A stretch of DNA of 64,000 nucleotides from Roseateles terrae (GCF_014192155.1 NZ_JACHXO010000004.1:62001-126000); one strand, 5' to 3'. Counted from the first letter of the stretch, positions 44,035-54,156 are shown. Program-made: numbers and translations. Notes: generated by a model not told the origin, from the sequence alone.

Positions 44035-44871
44035 TCAGTGCAGCATCAGGTCCACGTCCTGACCCGGATCGCCGGCACCCTCCAGTCGCAGCCGCAGGAA
44101 GTCCAGATCCAGATGCAGGTGCTCGACCAGGTCCGGCACGGCGATCTGCACCGCCTTGACCGGGTCGATCTGCTGATCAGCCGCGTCGGCCAGCACTTCG
44201 GCCAGATGCAACACCGCCGCCAGCAATGAGAACGGCCGGATGTCCAGCGGCGCATTGGCGTCCTTGAACGCCTCCACCAGATCGGCCGGGAAATGCCAGT
44301 GCTGCGCCAGCGCGGCCGTTACATCGGCATGGGTGCAGGCGAAGCGGTGCATCTCCAGGGAGAAGCGGCTGCCCGGCTCGGTGGCATGGGCTTCGACCTC
44401 GGCGATCTGCGCCGGCTCTCGCATGGCCATGAGCAACTGCCCGCTTCGAAGCATCAGGCCGGCGAGGTAGGCCGTGTCGGCATCGCCCTGCAACAGCTTG
44501 CACAAGAGGCGGGCGTAGCCAGCAGTGCGCACGCTGTGGCGCCAGAATCGCTGGCGGTCCAGGCCCTGCACCTGCGGGAAGCTGCCGCTGAGGCTCGCCG
44601 CCATCGCCAGATTGCGAAGGGTTTCCAGGCCCAGGGCCATGGCGGCGTCCTGCAGCGTGGCAATGGTGTGGGACGGGCTGTAACGCGCGGAATTGGCCAG
44701 GCGCATCACCTTGGCGGACAAGGTCGAATCCTTGCCGATGAGATCCGCGATCTGGGTGAGGGTGACGTTGTCGTCATCCAGACTCAACAGCAATCGTCGG
44801 CCGATTTCCGGCATGACGGGCAGATTGCCATGCCCACTGAAGAACCGTTCCGCACTCGAGTTCATCGCCAT
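44035..44871 (-). CDS. HDOD-domain signalling protein
   Basis: A 278-residue protein with a HDOD domain (PF08668) over almost its whole length: LPVMPEIGRRLLLSLDDDNVTLTQIADLIGKDSTLSAKVMRLANSARYS is the family start. The catalytic HD pair of true HD-GYP hydrolases is not preserved, as usual. Such proteins act in regulatory pathways (virulence, chemotaxis, cell cycle) by protein interaction. No output domain is attached. It converges on xdhB. Confidence 0.88.
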   Translation of the reverse strand: MAMNSSAERFFSGHGNLPVMPEIGRRLLLSLDDDNVTLTQIADLIGKDSTLSAKVMRLANSARYSPSHTIATLQDAAMALGLETLRNLAMAASLSGSFPQVQGLDRQRFWRHSVRTAGYARLLCKLLQGDADTAYLAGLMLRSGQLLMAMREPAQIAEVEAHATEPGSRFSLEMHRFACTHADVTAALAQHWHFPADLVEAFKDANAPLDIRPFSLLAAVLHLAEVLADAADQQIDPVKAVQIAVPDLVEHLHLDLDFLRLRLEGAGDPGQDVDLMLH

Positions 44872-45048
44872 GACCGCCCCTGGAGGGTTGTTCGTGGCGA
44901 CTGAGTCTATGCCGGTCTGGCGGCGGCGGCTAGAGCCGGTGAAGGGCTCGGTGGGGGTGTTGCGGCGGGCGGCCTGATGCGCTTGTGGTTTGGCGGTCAG
45001 ACGTCACGGGGAGCGGGGATCCCTGCGGCTGGCGTTGTCATGGGCCCG

Positions 45049-45933
45049 TTATGCATCGCCCGCCAGGCGTATAAGCGCGACCCGGTCGAGCAGGGTGAGG
45101 TGGTAACCGTCGATCTGCACAAGGCTGCGTTTTTCGAGCTGGCGCATCATGCGGGAGAAGGTCTCGGGGGAGATGGCCAACTGGGCGGCTACATCGCGTT
45201 TGCGCTCCTGCATCCGGAACTGGGTGTGAGGACCCGCACGGCGCATGAGCCAGGCGGCAACCCGGCTGAGGGCGTCTTTGGAGAGGACCTCGTGGAGGTC
45301 GCTGTTGCAGAGCTGGACCTGGCCGGCCATGGACTGGAGCAGCGCCAGGGCGGGGGCGCTGCGGGTCTGGAGAAACTCGCGGGCGAGGTGGAGCGGCCAT
45401 TCCAGGACCACGGTGGGGGTGGTCAGCGCGCAGGCGTCCAGGTCATGGGCGGCGCCGAGCCAGGCGGTGTGAAGGTCCAGCCACTGGCCCTCATGCACGG
45501 TGCGGCGAAGCTGGAAGCTCTGCATGAGCGCGTCGGCCCGGCCCTGACGATTGCGGCCCAGGCCCGCGGAGCCCTGGCACACGGCATAGAGATGGGTGGC
45601 GATCTTTCCCTGCCGGAAAATGGCCGCGCCCTGGGGGAAGGTGCGCAAGCCAACGAGGCTGTTGAGCAGTTGACGGGCGTCTTCGGGGAGTTCAAGTCCG
45701 CTGAAGAGCGAAGGCCAGCGGATAAAGCGGTTGGCCAGGGAGGAAGAGACGATGCTCTCGCCCGTCGGCCGCGAAAGCGGCGGCAGGTGCGCACCGACGC
45801 CAGCATCATGGGCCGGGGGAACCGGATCATTGAACCAGGTGTCGAGGTGAGGCACGATGCAGGCAGCGGCAGCAGTGGCGGAAACTGCACTGTGGCCTGG
45901 GGAGGCGGGAAGGACTTTGCGGCAGGTCAACAA
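45049..45933 (-). CDS. Crp/Fnr-family transcriptional regulator
   Basis: About 294 residues with a cyclic-nucleotide-binding-like domain (FPQGAAIFRQGKIATHLYAVCQGSAGL...) and a C-terminal Crp HTH (QERKRDVAAQLAISPETFSRMMRQLEKRSLVQIDG). There is no four-Cys Fe-S pattern of FNR and no clear cAMP phosphate-binding RxS motif, so its signal is unknown. The start is unsure: TTG 45933 is the longest, and a GTG at 45855 is also possible. The gap 45934-46309 on its left strand side contains a 12-bp repeat and no gene. Confidence 0.85.
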   Translation of the reverse strand: MLTCRKVLPASPGHSAVSATAAAACIVPHLDTWFNDPVPPAHDAGVGAHLPPLSRPTGESIVSSSLANRFIRWPSLFSGLELPEDARQLLNSLVGLRTFPQGAAIFRQGKIATHLYAVCQGSAGLGRNRQGRADALMQSFQLRRTVHEGQWLDLHTAWLGAAHDLDACALTTPTVVLEWPLHLAREFLQTRSAPALALLQSMAGQVQLCNSDLHEVLSKDALSRVAAWLMRRAGPHTQFRMQERKRDVAAQLAISPETFSRMMRQLEKRSLVQIDGYHLTLLDRVALIRLAGDA

Positions 45934-45976
45934 CTGGTGAGGGTGTTCTTCGGTTGTTGCGCCTGTGGGTGAGGGC

Positions 45977-46024
45977 GGTGTCCTGGCAGGTGTCCTGGAT
46001 AGTGTCTTGGGCGGTGTCTTGGCT
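45977..46024. repeat. 12-bp tandem repeat
   Basis: Four head-to-tail 12-base units of GGTGTCCTGGCA type (GGTGTCCTGGAT, AGTGTCTTGGGC, GGTGTCTTGGCT). They lie upstream of the Crp/Fnr gene. The remaining bases 46025-46309 show no gene or promoter that I can support. Confidence 0.85.
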
Positions 46025-46309
46025 GGTGGACTGCGCTGGAAGGCACGGAGCCGGGCACCTTTTGCTCCATGTCATTCCTGTCCGGCTACGCCGGCCATTC
46101 CCTTCTTTACTTCCGCAAAAGGCCCCCGGCTCCGCACCTTCCGACACCCTGCACGCCCACGATTCGTGCACTGCATCAGGCAGTGCCCGTCATCGCGGCA
46201 AACGCCGCATGCCACGCCCTACCCCATCAAGACCGGAAACCCTTCGCAGTAGCTCAGCAGTGCGCAACGACGCAAGAACGAGCCTGGCTCGGCAAGTCCC
46301 GACACACCC

Positions 46310-47611
46310 TCAGCGAATCAGCAGCGCCCGGAAATCATTGACGTTCGTTTGCGTCGGACCGGTCACGAGCAGGTCCCCCAACGCCTCGAAGAACGCATAG
46401 CCATTGTTGGCCGCCAGCAGTTCCGCCGGCTTGAGTCCCAGCGCCCGTGCACGCGCCAAACTGTCCGGGGTGATGAAGCCCCCGGCGTTGTCCTCGACAC
46501 CATCAATGCCGTCGGTGTCCGCCGCCAGGGCCCAGATGGTGGGCTCAGCCTGCAGGGCCAGCACGCAGCCCATCAGGAATTCACCCGCACGGCCCCCACG
46601 CCCCGGATTGGGCTTGAGGGTGACCGTGGTTTCACCGCCAGACAGAATCACGCAGGGCCGCTGGAAGGGCTGGTTGTGGCGGGCGACCTCGCGCGCCAGC
46701 GCCGCATGGACCCGTCCCACGTCACGGGATTCGCCTTCGATTTCGTCGGAGAGCACATAGGCCGGCAGGCCCATCTGGCGTGCGGCTTGAGCCGCAGCTT
46801 CCAGGCTCTGCCGAGGCGCCGCGATGATGTGGTGTTCGTGCCCTTGGAATCGCGGGTCGCCGGGCTTGGGTGTTTCCCAATCCCCTCGCGCCAGCGCCTG
46901 CCGGGCGATCTCGGGTAGCTCGATGCCGTAGCGGCGGCAGATGTCCAGCGCATCGGCACAGGTGGTGGCATCCGGCACCGTGGGACCGGATGCAATGATG
47001 GCCGGGTCGTCCCCCGGGACATCAGAAATCATGAGGGTCAGCACACGGGCGGGTGCACATGCCGCGGCCAGCCGCCCGCCCTTGATGGCGGAGAGGTGCT
47101 TGCGGACGCAGTTCATCTCCTGGATCGGCGCGCCGCTCGCCAGCAGCGCCCGGTTGACCGCCTGCTTGTCGGCGAGCGTGAGGCCCGGAGCCGGCAGGCT
47201 CAGCAGCGCAGAGCCGCCGCCGGAAATCAGGCAGATGACCAGATCATCTTCGGTGAGGCGGGCCTCCTGGACCATCGCCAGCATGCGGGCCGCAGCCCGC
47301 TCTCCCGCAGCGTCCGGGACCGGATGCGAAGCTTCGACCAGTTCAATGCGCTCCGGACGGTAATCCGGCGGGATGTGCCCGTAGCGCGTGATGACCAGGC
47401 CGGACAACGGCGCTGCAGCAGGCCATGCCGCTTCCAGCGCCTGGGCCATCGAGCCGCCCGCCTTGCCCGCGCCCAGCACCAGGGTCCGGCCCTTGGGTGG
47501 CGGCGGCAGGTGACCCGCGAGGATCTTGCCCGGCAGGGCCCGCTCCACCGCCACCTGATAGAGGTGGCGCAGGAAGGCGCGCGGGTCTTGGAGAGCGGTG
47601 TCTGCTTGCAT
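46310..47611 (-). CDS. Glycerate kinase, MOFRL type (glycerate 2-kinase)
   Basis: A 433-residue enzyme of the MOFRL/DUF4147 family (GckA/TtuD). LVLGAGKAGGSMAQALE, ISGGGSALLSLP, EMNCVRKHLSAIKGGRLA and the C-terminal MOFRL signature GGETTVTLKPNPGRGGRAGEF are all present. In this cluster it makes the final step, glycerate to 2-phosphoglycerate, though family members were earlier named hydroxypyruvate reductase. It begins 17 bases after garR. Confidence 0.92.
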   Translation of the reverse strand: MQADTALQDPRAFLRHLYQVAVERALPGKILAGHLPPPPKGRTLVLGAGKAGGSMAQALEAAWPAAAPLSGLVITRYGHIPPDYRPERIELVEASHPVPDAAGERAAARMLAMVQEARLTEDDLVICLISGGGSALLSLPAPGLTLADKQAVNRALLASGAPIQEMNCVRKHLSAIKGGRLAAACAPARVLTLMISDVPGDDPAIIASGPTVPDATTCADALDICRRYGIELPEIARQALARGDWETPKPGDPRFQGHEHHIIAAPRQSLEAAAQAARQMGLPAYVLSDEIEGESRDVGRVHAALAREVARHNQPFQRPCVILSGGETTVTLKPNPGRGGRAGEFLMGCVLALQAEPTIWALAADTDGIDGVEDNAGGFITPDSLARARALGLKPAELLAANNGYAFFEALGDLLVTGPTQTNVNDFRALLIR

Positions 47612-47628
47612 CGCGGTCGTCCGTCCGA

Positions 47629-48513
47629 TCAGCCCAGTTCGTGGTTGCCCAGCAGTTCCACTGCGCGCACCAGGGCGGAGTGGTCGAGCTGATCCCAGCC
47701 CTGGGCGGCGCAGGCCTGCATCAGCTGCGCCGTGTTGGCGGTGTTGGGCAGCGAGAGGCTCAGCGCCTTGGCACTTTGCAGCGCCAGGTTCAGGTCCTTC
47801 TGATGCAGGCCGATCCGGAAGCCGGGGTTGAAGGTGCGCTTGATCATGCGCTCGCCATGCACTTCCAGAATGCGGCTGGCAGCAAAACCGCCCATCAGCG
47901 CCTCGCGCACCTTGGCCGGATCCGCGCCCGCCTTGGAAGCAAAGACCAGCGCTTCGCTGACCGCCGCAATGTTCAGTGCGACGATGATCTGGTTGGCCAC
48001 CTTGGTGGTCTGGCCCGCGCCGACACCGCCCACCAGCGTGATGTTCTTGCCCATCAGCGCAAACAGCGGCTGCACGCGCTCGAAGGTCTCAGGCTTGCCG
48101 CCCACCATGATGCTCAGCGTGCCCGCCTTGGCGCCCACTTCGCCGCCAGAGACCGGCGCATCCAGCCATTCGGCGCCCAGCGCTTCGATGCGTGCGGCGA
48201 AGTCCTTCGTGGCCATCGGGGAGATGGAGCTCATGTCCACCACCGTCTTGCCCTTGGAGAGGCCCTCCGCCACGCCGTTGGCACCGAAGAGCACCAGCTC
48301 GACGTCCGGCGTGTCCGGCACCATGGTGAAGATGACGTCGGCCTTGCGGGCGACTTCTGCGGCGCTCGACAGCACGGTGACGCCTGCGGCCACGAGGTCC
48401 GCCGGCACGTCGCTGCGGGTGTTGACGAACAGCGTGTGGCCGCCCTGCGCCAGGCGCAGTGCCATGGGCGCACCCATGATGCCCAGGCCGATGAAACCGA
48501 TGTTGATGCTCAT
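47629..48513 (-). CDS. garR: Tartronate semialdehyde reductase (2-hydroxy-3-oxopropionate reductase)
   Basis: A 294-residue beta-hydroxyacid dehydrogenase. The Rossmann motif GFIGLGIMGAPMA (6-18), substrate motif DAPVSGGEVGAKAGTL and catalytic K171 in TTKVANQ are present. It reduces tartronate semialdehyde to D-glycerate with NADH. GAAGGAGAAGTC before ATG 48513 fixes the start; the open frame extending to 49077 is antisense noise within garL. Confidence 0.95.
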   Translation of the reverse strand: MSINIGFIGLGIMGAPMALRLAQGGHTLFVNTRSDVPADLVAAGVTVLSSAAEVARKADVIFTMVPDTPDVELVLFGANGVAEGLSKGKTVVDMSSISPMATKDFAARIEALGAEWLDAPVSGGEVGAKAGTLSIMVGGKPETFERVQPLFALMGKNITLVGGVGAGQTTKVANQIIVALNIAAVSEALVFASKAGADPAKVREALMGGFAASRILEVHGERMIKRTFNPGFRIGLHQKDLNLALQSAKALSLSLPNTANTAQLMQACAAQGWDQLDHSALVRAVELLGNHELG

Positions 48514-48547
48514 GACTTCTCCTTCAAAACGCGGGTTCGGAATCGAT

Positions 48548-49330
48548 TCACAGATACTTGTCGCGCAGGGCCTGCGTGGCGCCGCGGAAGACGCCCAGGT
48601 CGCTGCCCACCGCCACCATCGTGGCGCCCATCTCGATGTAGCGGCGCGCATCGGCCTCCACGGGCGCCAGAATACCCACCGCCTTGCCCAGGCCCTTGAC
48701 GGCCTTGAAGACACCGGCCATGGCCGCCTGCACATCCGGATGGCCCGGGTTGCCCAGGTGGCCATAACCGGCCGCCAGGTCCGAGGGGCCGATGAAGATG
48801 GCGTCCACGCCTTCCACCGCCGCGATCTCCGCGACAGCGGCGACGCCGGCCGGGCTTTCGATCTGCAGGCTGACGCTGATCTGCTCGTTGACGCCCTGGA
48901 AGTAGCCCGGGATGGTGCCGTAGCGGTTGTTGCGCTGAGACACGGAGACGCCGCGGATGCCCTGCGGCGGATAACGGGTGGCGGCCACCGCCATGCGGGC
49001 CTGATCGACGGTTTCGACGAAGGGCACGAGGAAGTTGGAGAAGCCGGCATCCAGCAGACGTTTGATCTCCACCACATTGTTGCTGGACGGACGCACCACC
49101 GGCGCGCTGACGCTGTCCTTCAGCGCCATCAGCTGCGGCACGAAGCTCACGACATCATTGGGCGAATGCTCGCCATCCAGCAGGAGCCAGTCAAAGCCCG
49201 CCACCCCCAGCACTTCCGTCGTGATGGGATTGGCCAGCGAACACCAGCACCCGATGAGTTGTTCACCCGCCGTCAGCCGCTGGCGGAAGGTGTTGGGAAA
49301 GCTGCTGTAGGGGGTGGTGGGCGTGGGCAT
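48548..49330 (-). CDS. garL: 2-dehydro-3-deoxyglucarate aldolase
   Basis: A 260-residue class II aldolase of the HpcH/HpaI family. [15 protein letters not shown] and the metal region [33 protein letters not shown] are typical. It splits 5-keto-4-deoxy-D-glucarate into pyruvate and tartronate semialdehyde, supplying GarR. CTGGAG precedes ATG 49330. Gap to garR 34 bases. Confidence 0.94.
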   Translation of the reverse strand: MPTPTTPYSSFPNTFRQRLTAGEQLIGCWCSLANPITTEVLGVAGFDWLLLDGEHSPNDVVSFVPQLMALKDSVSAPVVRPSSNNVVEIKRLLDAGFSNFLVPFVETVDQARMAVAATRYPPQGIRGVSVSQRNNRYGTIPGYFQGVNEQISVSLQIESPAGVAAVAEIAAVEGVDAIFIGPSDLAAGYGHLGNPGHPDVQAAMAGVFKAVKGLGKAVGILAPVEADARRYIEMGATMVAVGSDLGVFRGATQALRDKYL

Positions 49331-49415
49331 GAAAAGGCTCCAGGAAATCAATCGAGAGGCCGGGTAGTGAGCCCGGCAGTGAGTGCAGCGGTCTATGCAG
49401 TGGTCAGTCCAGCTG

Positions 49416-50411
49416 TCAGTCCAGCTTGATGCCGCTCTTGGCCACGACACCCGCCCAGTTCTGACGCTCCTTGGCGAAGAAGGCGTTGAACTCGGTGGGG
49501 TTCATCGTGTTGACCTCGGCCCCTTGGGAGGCGAGGCGGGCGCGCAGGTCCGGCGAGCGGATGATGCGGACGAGTTCTGCGGACAGCTTGTTCACCGCGT
49601 CGGCCGGCAGGCTCTTGGGCGCCAGAATGCCTTGCCAGGTGCCGGACTCGAAGCCCGGTGCGCCCTGCTCCGCAATCGTCGGCACATTGGGCAGCAGCGG
49701 CACGCGGGTGGCCTTGCTGACGCCCAGCACCTTGAGCTTGCCGTTCTGCACAAACGGGAGCGTGGCCAGCATGCCGTTCATCAGCACCTGGGTCTGACCG
49801 GCGATGGTGTCGGTGACCGCCTGCGAGCCGCCCTTGTACGGGATGTATTCCCACTTGGCGCCGGTGGCTGCAGCCACGGCAAAGCCGGCCAGATGGGGAG
49901 CGCTGCCCATGGCGGTGACGGCAAAGTCGATCTTGGTGGTCTTCGACAGGGCCACCAATTCCTTGAGGTTGTTGGCCGGCACCGAGGGGTGGACCACCAG
50001 CATGTGCGGGCTGTAGGCCAGCATCGCCACGCCCTTCAGGTCCTTGGACGGATCGAAGGACAGCTTGGTGTAGAGCGAGGGGCTGATGGCCAGGGCGGTG
50101 ACGTCGCACATCAGCAGCGTGTGGTCGTCGGTGGCCTTGGCCACTGCATCCGCGCCGAGGTTGCCGCTGGCGCCGGGCTTGTTGTCGATGATGATGGTCT
50201 GCTTCAGCGCCTCGGCGAGCATCGGCTGGATGGCGCGGGCGATGATGTCGGACGAGCCACCGGGTGTGTAGGGCACGATGATGCGCACCGGCCGCGTCGG
50301 CCAGGCTTGCGCCCAGGCCCCGGTGGTGACCAGGCTCAGGGCGGTGGCGGCGGTGGCCGTGGCCAACAGGGTGAGCGCGCGTCGGCGGGCTTTCATGGCA
50401 TTCATGGACAT
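49416..50411 (-). CDS. Bug-family periplasmic solute-binding protein (TctC-like), second copy
   Basis: A 331-residue protein with a signal peptide ending near GAWAQA, then [25 protein letters not shown] and [20 protein letters not shown], the hallmarks of Bug/TctC binding proteins. GGAGAGAC precedes the start; ATG 50411 or 50405 are both possible. No TctA/TctB membrane proteins lie in the window, as usual for Bug proteins. Location between gudD and garL suggests binding of glucarate or galactarate. Confidence 0.9.
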   Translation of the reverse strand: MSMNAMKARRRALTLLATATAATALSLVTTGAWAQAWPTRPVRIIVPYTPGGSSDIIARAIQPMLAEALKQTIIIDNKPGASGNLGADAVAKATDDHTLLMCDVTALAISPSLYTKLSFDPSKDLKGVAMLAYSPHMLVVHPSVPANNLKELVALSKTTKIDFAVTAMGSAPHLAGFAVAAATGAKWEYIPYKGGSQAVTDTIAGQTQVLMNGMLATLPFVQNGKLKVLGVSKATRVPLLPNVPTIAEQGAPGFESGTWQGILAPKSLPADAVNKLSAELVRIIRSPDLRARLASQGAEVNTMNPTEFNAFFAKERQNWAGVVAKSGIKLD

Positions 50412-50561
50412 GTCTCTCTCCAAGGGGTGGAAGGTCATTACCGGGCGGCGGGATCTGGCGATCTCCTGGAGGACTCTCGAATGGAGCGCGCCGGCGCAGT
50501 GACGATGGATGCAGGGAATGGGGCGCGCCGCGGGTCCGGGGACCGGTGGCGCGGGCGAAGG

Positions 50562-51893
50562 TCAACGCACCATGCAGGGCCGCTTCGGGTCGAAGCGCCA
50601 GCCGGGGATGAGGAACTGCATGGCCATGGCGTCGTCGCGGGCGCCGAGGCCGTGCTGAAGGTACAGCTGATGGGCGGCTTCGACGGCCTCCATGTTGAGG
50701 GTGACGCCGAGGCCGGGGGCCTGGGGCACGGCCACTTCACCGCCGACGATGCGCAGCGGATCGTGGGTGAGGTGTTGGCCGTCCTGCCAGATCCAGTGGG
50801 TATCGATGGCGGTGAGGCGGCCGGGCGCGGCGGCGGCGGCGTGGGTGAACATCGCCAGCGACACGTCGAAGTGATTGTTGGAGTGGGAGCCCCAGGTCAG
50901 CCCGAAGTCGCGGCAGGTCTGGGCCACGCGGACGGCGCCGGACATCGTCCAGAAGTGCGGATCCGCCAAAGGAATGTCGACCGACTGCAGGGCCAGCGAA
51001 TGGGTCATCTGACGCCAGTCGGTGGCGACCATGTTGGTGGCGGTGGGCAGGCCGGTGGCGCGGCGGAATTCGGCCATGACCTCGCGGCCGGAGAAGCCAT
51101 CTTCAGCGCCGCAGGGATCTTCGGCATAAGCGAGCACCGAGCCCAGGTCGCGCAGCAGGCGGATGGCGTCTTTCAGCAGCCAGCCGCCATTGGGATCGAG
51201 GGTGATGCGGGCATCCGGGAAGCGTGCCTTGAGGGCGCGGATGGCTTCGACTTCGGCTTCCCCGGCCAGCACGCCGCCTTTGAGCTTGAAGTCCTTGAAG
51301 CCATAGCGGGCCTGGGCTGCTTCGGCCTGTGCCACGATGCTGTCGGGCGTCATGGCGGTTTGATGGCGTTGCGAGAGCCACGGATCGCTGCCGGTCTCGT
51401 CTTCCGGATTCAGGTAGGGCAGATTCGTGCGCGTGCGATCGCCCACAAAGAACAGATAGCCCAGCATGGGCACGTTGCTGCGTTGCTGCCCTTCGCCGAG
51501 CAATTCGCAGATGGGCACCCCGAGATGCTGACCAAGCAGGTCGAGCAGAGCGCATTCGACGGCGGTGAGCACGTGGATGGTGGTGCGCAGATCGAAGGTC
51601 TGCAGACCGCGCCCGCCGACGTCGAGGTTCTGGAAGCGAGCGCGGATCTCGGAGAGCAGGGCATTCCAGCGGGCGACGGGTTGTCCGATCAGCAGCGCGC
51701 CGGCTTCTTCAAGGGTTTTGCGAATGGATTCCCCACCGGGAATTTCCGCGACGCCCACGTGACCTGCGTTGTCTTCCAGGATCAGCAGATTGCGGGTGAA
51801 AAAAGGCGCGTGGGCACCGCTGAGGTTCATCAGCATGCCGTCGCGCCCGGCGACCGGAATGGCCCGTGCCGATTTGACCAAAGGACTTGTCAT
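50562..51893 (-). CDS. gudD: Glucarate dehydratase
   Basis: A 443-residue enolase-superfamily enzyme that dehydrates D-glucarate to 5-keto-4-deoxyglucarate. Active-site positions match E. coli GudD with a constant offset of two: K203 and K205 (FKLKGG), D233 (LDPNGGW), E258 (AEDPCG), N287 (TNMVA) and H337 (SHSNNHFD). GGAG five bases before ATG 51893 sets the start. The 175 bases upstream contain a GC-rich repeat. The next gene (Bug copy 2) follows after 150 bases without obvious terminator. Confidence 0.96.
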   Translation of the reverse strand: MTSPLVKSARAIPVAGRDGMLMNLSGAHAPFFTRNLLILEDNAGHVGVAEIPGGESIRKTLEEAGALLIGQPVARWNALLSEIRARFQNLDVGGRGLQTFDLRTTIHVLTAVECALLDLLGQHLGVPICELLGEGQQRSNVPMLGYLFFVGDRTRTNLPYLNPEDETGSDPWLSQRHQTAMTPDSIVAQAEAAQARYGFKDFKLKGGVLAGEAEVEAIRALKARFPDARITLDPNGGWLLKDAIRLLRDLGSVLAYAEDPCGAEDGFSGREVMAEFRRATGLPTATNMVATDWRQMTHSLALQSVDIPLADPHFWTMSGAVRVAQTCRDFGLTWGSHSNNHFDVSLAMFTHAAAAAPGRLTAIDTHWIWQDGQHLTHDPLRIVGGEVAVPQAPGLGVTLNMEAVEAAHQLYLQHGLGARDDAMAMQFLIPGWRFDPKRPCMVR

Positions 51894-52012
51894 ACACACT
51901 CCGATATCACAACGCTCACTCCCACTTCCGACAAAGGACGGCCGCTCGACCAGGAGAAGCGCTCCAGTCGCGCTGCCGTCCGCCCCCAGCGAAGGCTGGA
52001 GATCCGGCTTTG

Positions 52013-52066
52013 CCGGGCTCCGCCTTGCCCCCTGGGGGGCGCGCGCAGCGCGTAGGGGGGGGCCAG
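52013..52066. repeat. GC-rich REP-like element upstream of gudD
   Basis: A palindrome GCCCCCTGGGGGGC is followed by GCGCAGCGCGTAGGGGGGGG, just before the stop of the Bug gene at 52069. The pattern resembles the element at 31480-31550. Confidence 0.55.
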
Positions 52067-52068
52067 AT

Positions 52069-53076
52069 CTAGTCCGCCGAAATCTTCCGCGTCTCGATGA
52101 GTTGCTTCCAGCGGGAGAACTCGGCTTTCTGGAACGCCTGGGCCTGATCCGGCTGGCTCGCCACCACCTCGAATCCCAGGTCCTTGAACTGCTTCTGCAG
52201 CCCGGCGTCCTGCAGCACCGCGGTCATGTCCTTCACCAGCTGCGTCCGCAGTGCCGGGGCCATGCCGCGCGGCACCGCGACGCCCTGCCACGAATACACA
52301 TCCGCGCCCTTCACGCCCAGCTCACTGAGCGTGGCCACGTCCGGCAGCACTGGCGACCGCTTGTCACCCGTCACCGCCAGTGCTCGCAGCTTGCCGGCCT
52401 GGATATGCGTCAGCACCGAGTTGATGTTCTGGAACGACGCATCAATCTGTGCGCCCAGCAGGTCGCTGATCGCCGGACCGCCGCCCTTGTACGGCACATG
52501 CAGCCCCGACGTCCCGGTCTGCAGCCAGAACAGCTCGGCTGTCAGATGGTCCGACGACCCATTGCCGGACGAGCAGAAGCTCATCTGCCCGGGCCGCTTC
52601 TTCAGCTCGTCGATCACATCCTTCATCGACTTGAGCGGCGACGACGCCGGCACCACCAGCACATTGGGCGCCTGCACCGCCACCGTCAGCAGGTCCAGGT
52701 CCTTCACCGCGTCGTACTGCACCGCCTTCAGCAAATGCGGCGCGATCACGAACGGCCCGAGCGACGACACCAGGATGGTGTAGCCGTCCGGCGCCGCGCG
52801 CTTGACCTGCGCCGTGCCGAGCGTGCCTGTGGCCCCCGGCTTGTTGTCCACGATCACGGTCTGGCCCCACTTCGTCTGGAGCTTGGCGCCCATGGCGCGG
52901 GCCAGGAAGTCACTGGTGCCCCCAGGCGGGAACGGCACGACCAGCGTGACCGGTTTGTCCGGGAAGCCGGTCGCCAGGGCGGGGCTCACGGCCATGACGG
53001 ACAAGGAAGAGGTCAGCCCCACGGTGAAGAGGGCGGACGCCAGGCCCGAGCTCAGGCGGCGAATCAAGCGGTTCAT
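52069..53076 (-). CDS. Bug-family periplasmic solute-binding protein (TctC-like), first copy
   Basis: A 335-residue exported protein. A signal peptide runs to ALATG, followed by [30 protein letters not shown] and [18 protein letters not shown]. It shares the Bug layout with the copy downstream of gudD but is clearly a different paralog. TGGAG before ATG 53076 sets the start; the upstream frame to 53145 is leader. It is the first metabolic gene downstream of the GntR regulator. Confidence 0.92.
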   Translation of the reverse strand: MNRLIRRLSSGLASALFTVGLTSSLSVMAVSPALATGFPDKPVTLVVPFPPGGTSDFLARAMGAKLQTKWGQTVIVDNKPGATGTLGTAQVKRAAPDGYTILVSSLGPFVIAPHLLKAVQYDAVKDLDLLTVAVQAPNVLVVPASSPLKSMKDVIDELKKRPGQMSFCSSGNGSSDHLTAELFWLQTGTSGLHVPYKGGGPAISDLLGAQIDASFQNINSVLTHIQAGKLRALAVTGDKRSPVLPDVATLSELGVKGADVYSWQGVAVPRGMAPALRTQLVKDMTAVLQDAGLQKQFKDLGFEVVASQPDQAQAFQKAEFSRWKQLIETRKISAD

Positions 53077-53163
53077 CAATGTCTCCAGTTGACGGCCCCT
53101 GCCCTGCCACGGACGGGACCGATTCCGAACGGGCCGCTCTCTCAACGACGTGTGGCGACCTTG

Positions 53164-53181
53164 TTGTCAGTCATCATACAA
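53164..53181. promoter_or_regulatory. Candidate GntR/FadR-type operator before the glucarate operon
   Basis: TTGTCAGTCATCATACAA has TTGT and ACAA ends, 88 bases upstream of the first Bug gene. FadR-subfamily regulators often bind TTGTATGATGAC-like sites, which is what the minus strand reads here. The regulator gene lies immediately upstream. Confidence 0.45.
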
Positions 53182-53230
53182 GTGCAGTCGAGCGGCTGAC
53201 AACTGGGAATCCGGCCTCCCGGATGGGGAC

Positions 53231-53983
53231 TTATACGGAGGCGTTCGGCTGGGCTTGCAGCGCCAGAGCCGCACGCCGCCGGCGCTCGCGGCTGTTGGCC
53301 AGATGGGTGCGCATCGCCGCGCGGGCGGCTTCACCATCCTGCGCTGCGATGGCATTCAGGATGCTTTCGTGTTCCGCGTTGACCCGGCGCAGATAGTCGC
53401 GCTGGGCCGCCGCGTCCGGCTGCTCGGTGGAGAGACGCGCGCGTGGGATGCTCGGTGCGCCCAGCGTCGACATCAACTGCTCGAAGTGCGGGTTGCCGGT
53501 CGCGCGGGCGATTTCCAGATGGAACTGGAAATCCGCGCCTACGGCGTCCCGGCCTGCTTCGGCAGCGGCTGCAAAGGCGTCGAGCGCCTCCTGCATGGCC
53601 GCAAGCTGGGCCTCGGTACGCCGCTGCGCCGCCAGCGCGGCCGATTCGGTCTCGACCCCGATCCGCAGTTCCAGCACTGCCACCACATCGTGCAGCGTCG
53701 CCATCTGGTCCGCGGTGATGCGGAAGGCACCGCCCTCCCCCATGCCCAGCACGAAGGTGCCGATGCCGTGGCGGGTCTCCACCAGCCCCGAGGCCTGCAG
53801 CTTGGAGATGGCCTCACGCACCACGGTCCGGCTGACCTGGAATTCCTCCATGATCGCGGCCTCGGTCGGCAGTTTGTCGCCCGAGGCCAGCACCCCGGTG
53901 CGGATGCGCTCCCCCAGGGACTCGACCAGGCCCAGGGCCAGGCTGCGGGGACGACGGACGGACGGACGGGCGTTCATGGCCAT
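53231..53983 (-). CDS. GntR-family regulator, FadR subfamily, likely of glucarate catabolism
   Basis: A 250-residue regulator. The N-terminal winged HTH is LPTEAAIMEEFQVSRTVVREAISKLQASGLVETRHGIGTFV; the C-terminal FCD domain has DFQFHLEIARATGNPHFEQLM and EHESILNAIAAQD with metal-binding His/Asp positions. It should sense a sugar acid such as glucarate and repress the adjacent genes. A perfect palindrome directly before its start suggests autoregulation. Start at ATG 53983 or 53977. Confidence 0.92.
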   Translation of the reverse strand: MAMNARPSVRRPRSLALGLVESLGERIRTGVLASGDKLPTEAAIMEEFQVSRTVVREAISKLQASGLVETRHGIGTFVLGMGEGGAFRITADQMATLHDVVAVLELRIGVETESAALAAQRRTEAQLAAMQEALDAFAAAAEAGRDAVGADFQFHLEIARATGNPHFEQLMSTLGAPSIPRARLSTEQPDAAAQRDYLRRVNAEHESILNAIAAQDGEAARAAMRTHLANSRERRRRAALALQAQPNASV

Positions 53984-53985
53984 GG

Positions 53986-54000
53986 AGTTGTACGACAACT
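53986..54000. promoter_or_regulatory. Perfect palindromic operator at the gntR start
   Basis: AGTTGT-ACG-ACAACT is a perfect 15-bp palindrome ending two bases before the start codon of the GntR regulator gene. The core TTGTNNNACAA matches FadR-type operator architecture (TNGTNNNACNA). Confidence 0.65.
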
Positions 54001-54069
54001 GGGAGGATTAGACCACCGGGCTTTCACCAGCGCGGACACCCGCGGGAAAGCGGGCGCCCGCGACCCGGG

Positions 54070-54097
54070 CAAAGCAAAGCCGGCCCGAAGGCCGGCC
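54070..54097 (-). terminator. Terminator of the FAD/Fe-S dehydrogenase gene
   Basis: On the minus strand GGCCGGC and GCCGGCC (54079-54085 with 54090-54096, loop of 4) form a stem followed by TTTGCTTTG. It lies about 60 bases after the stop at 54157. Confidence 0.65.
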
Positions 54098-54156
54098 GTG
54101 GACGAGGGAGAGGTGGGATCGAACCGGGGTCAAGTCAGGGGCGCCGTGGCACCCCA

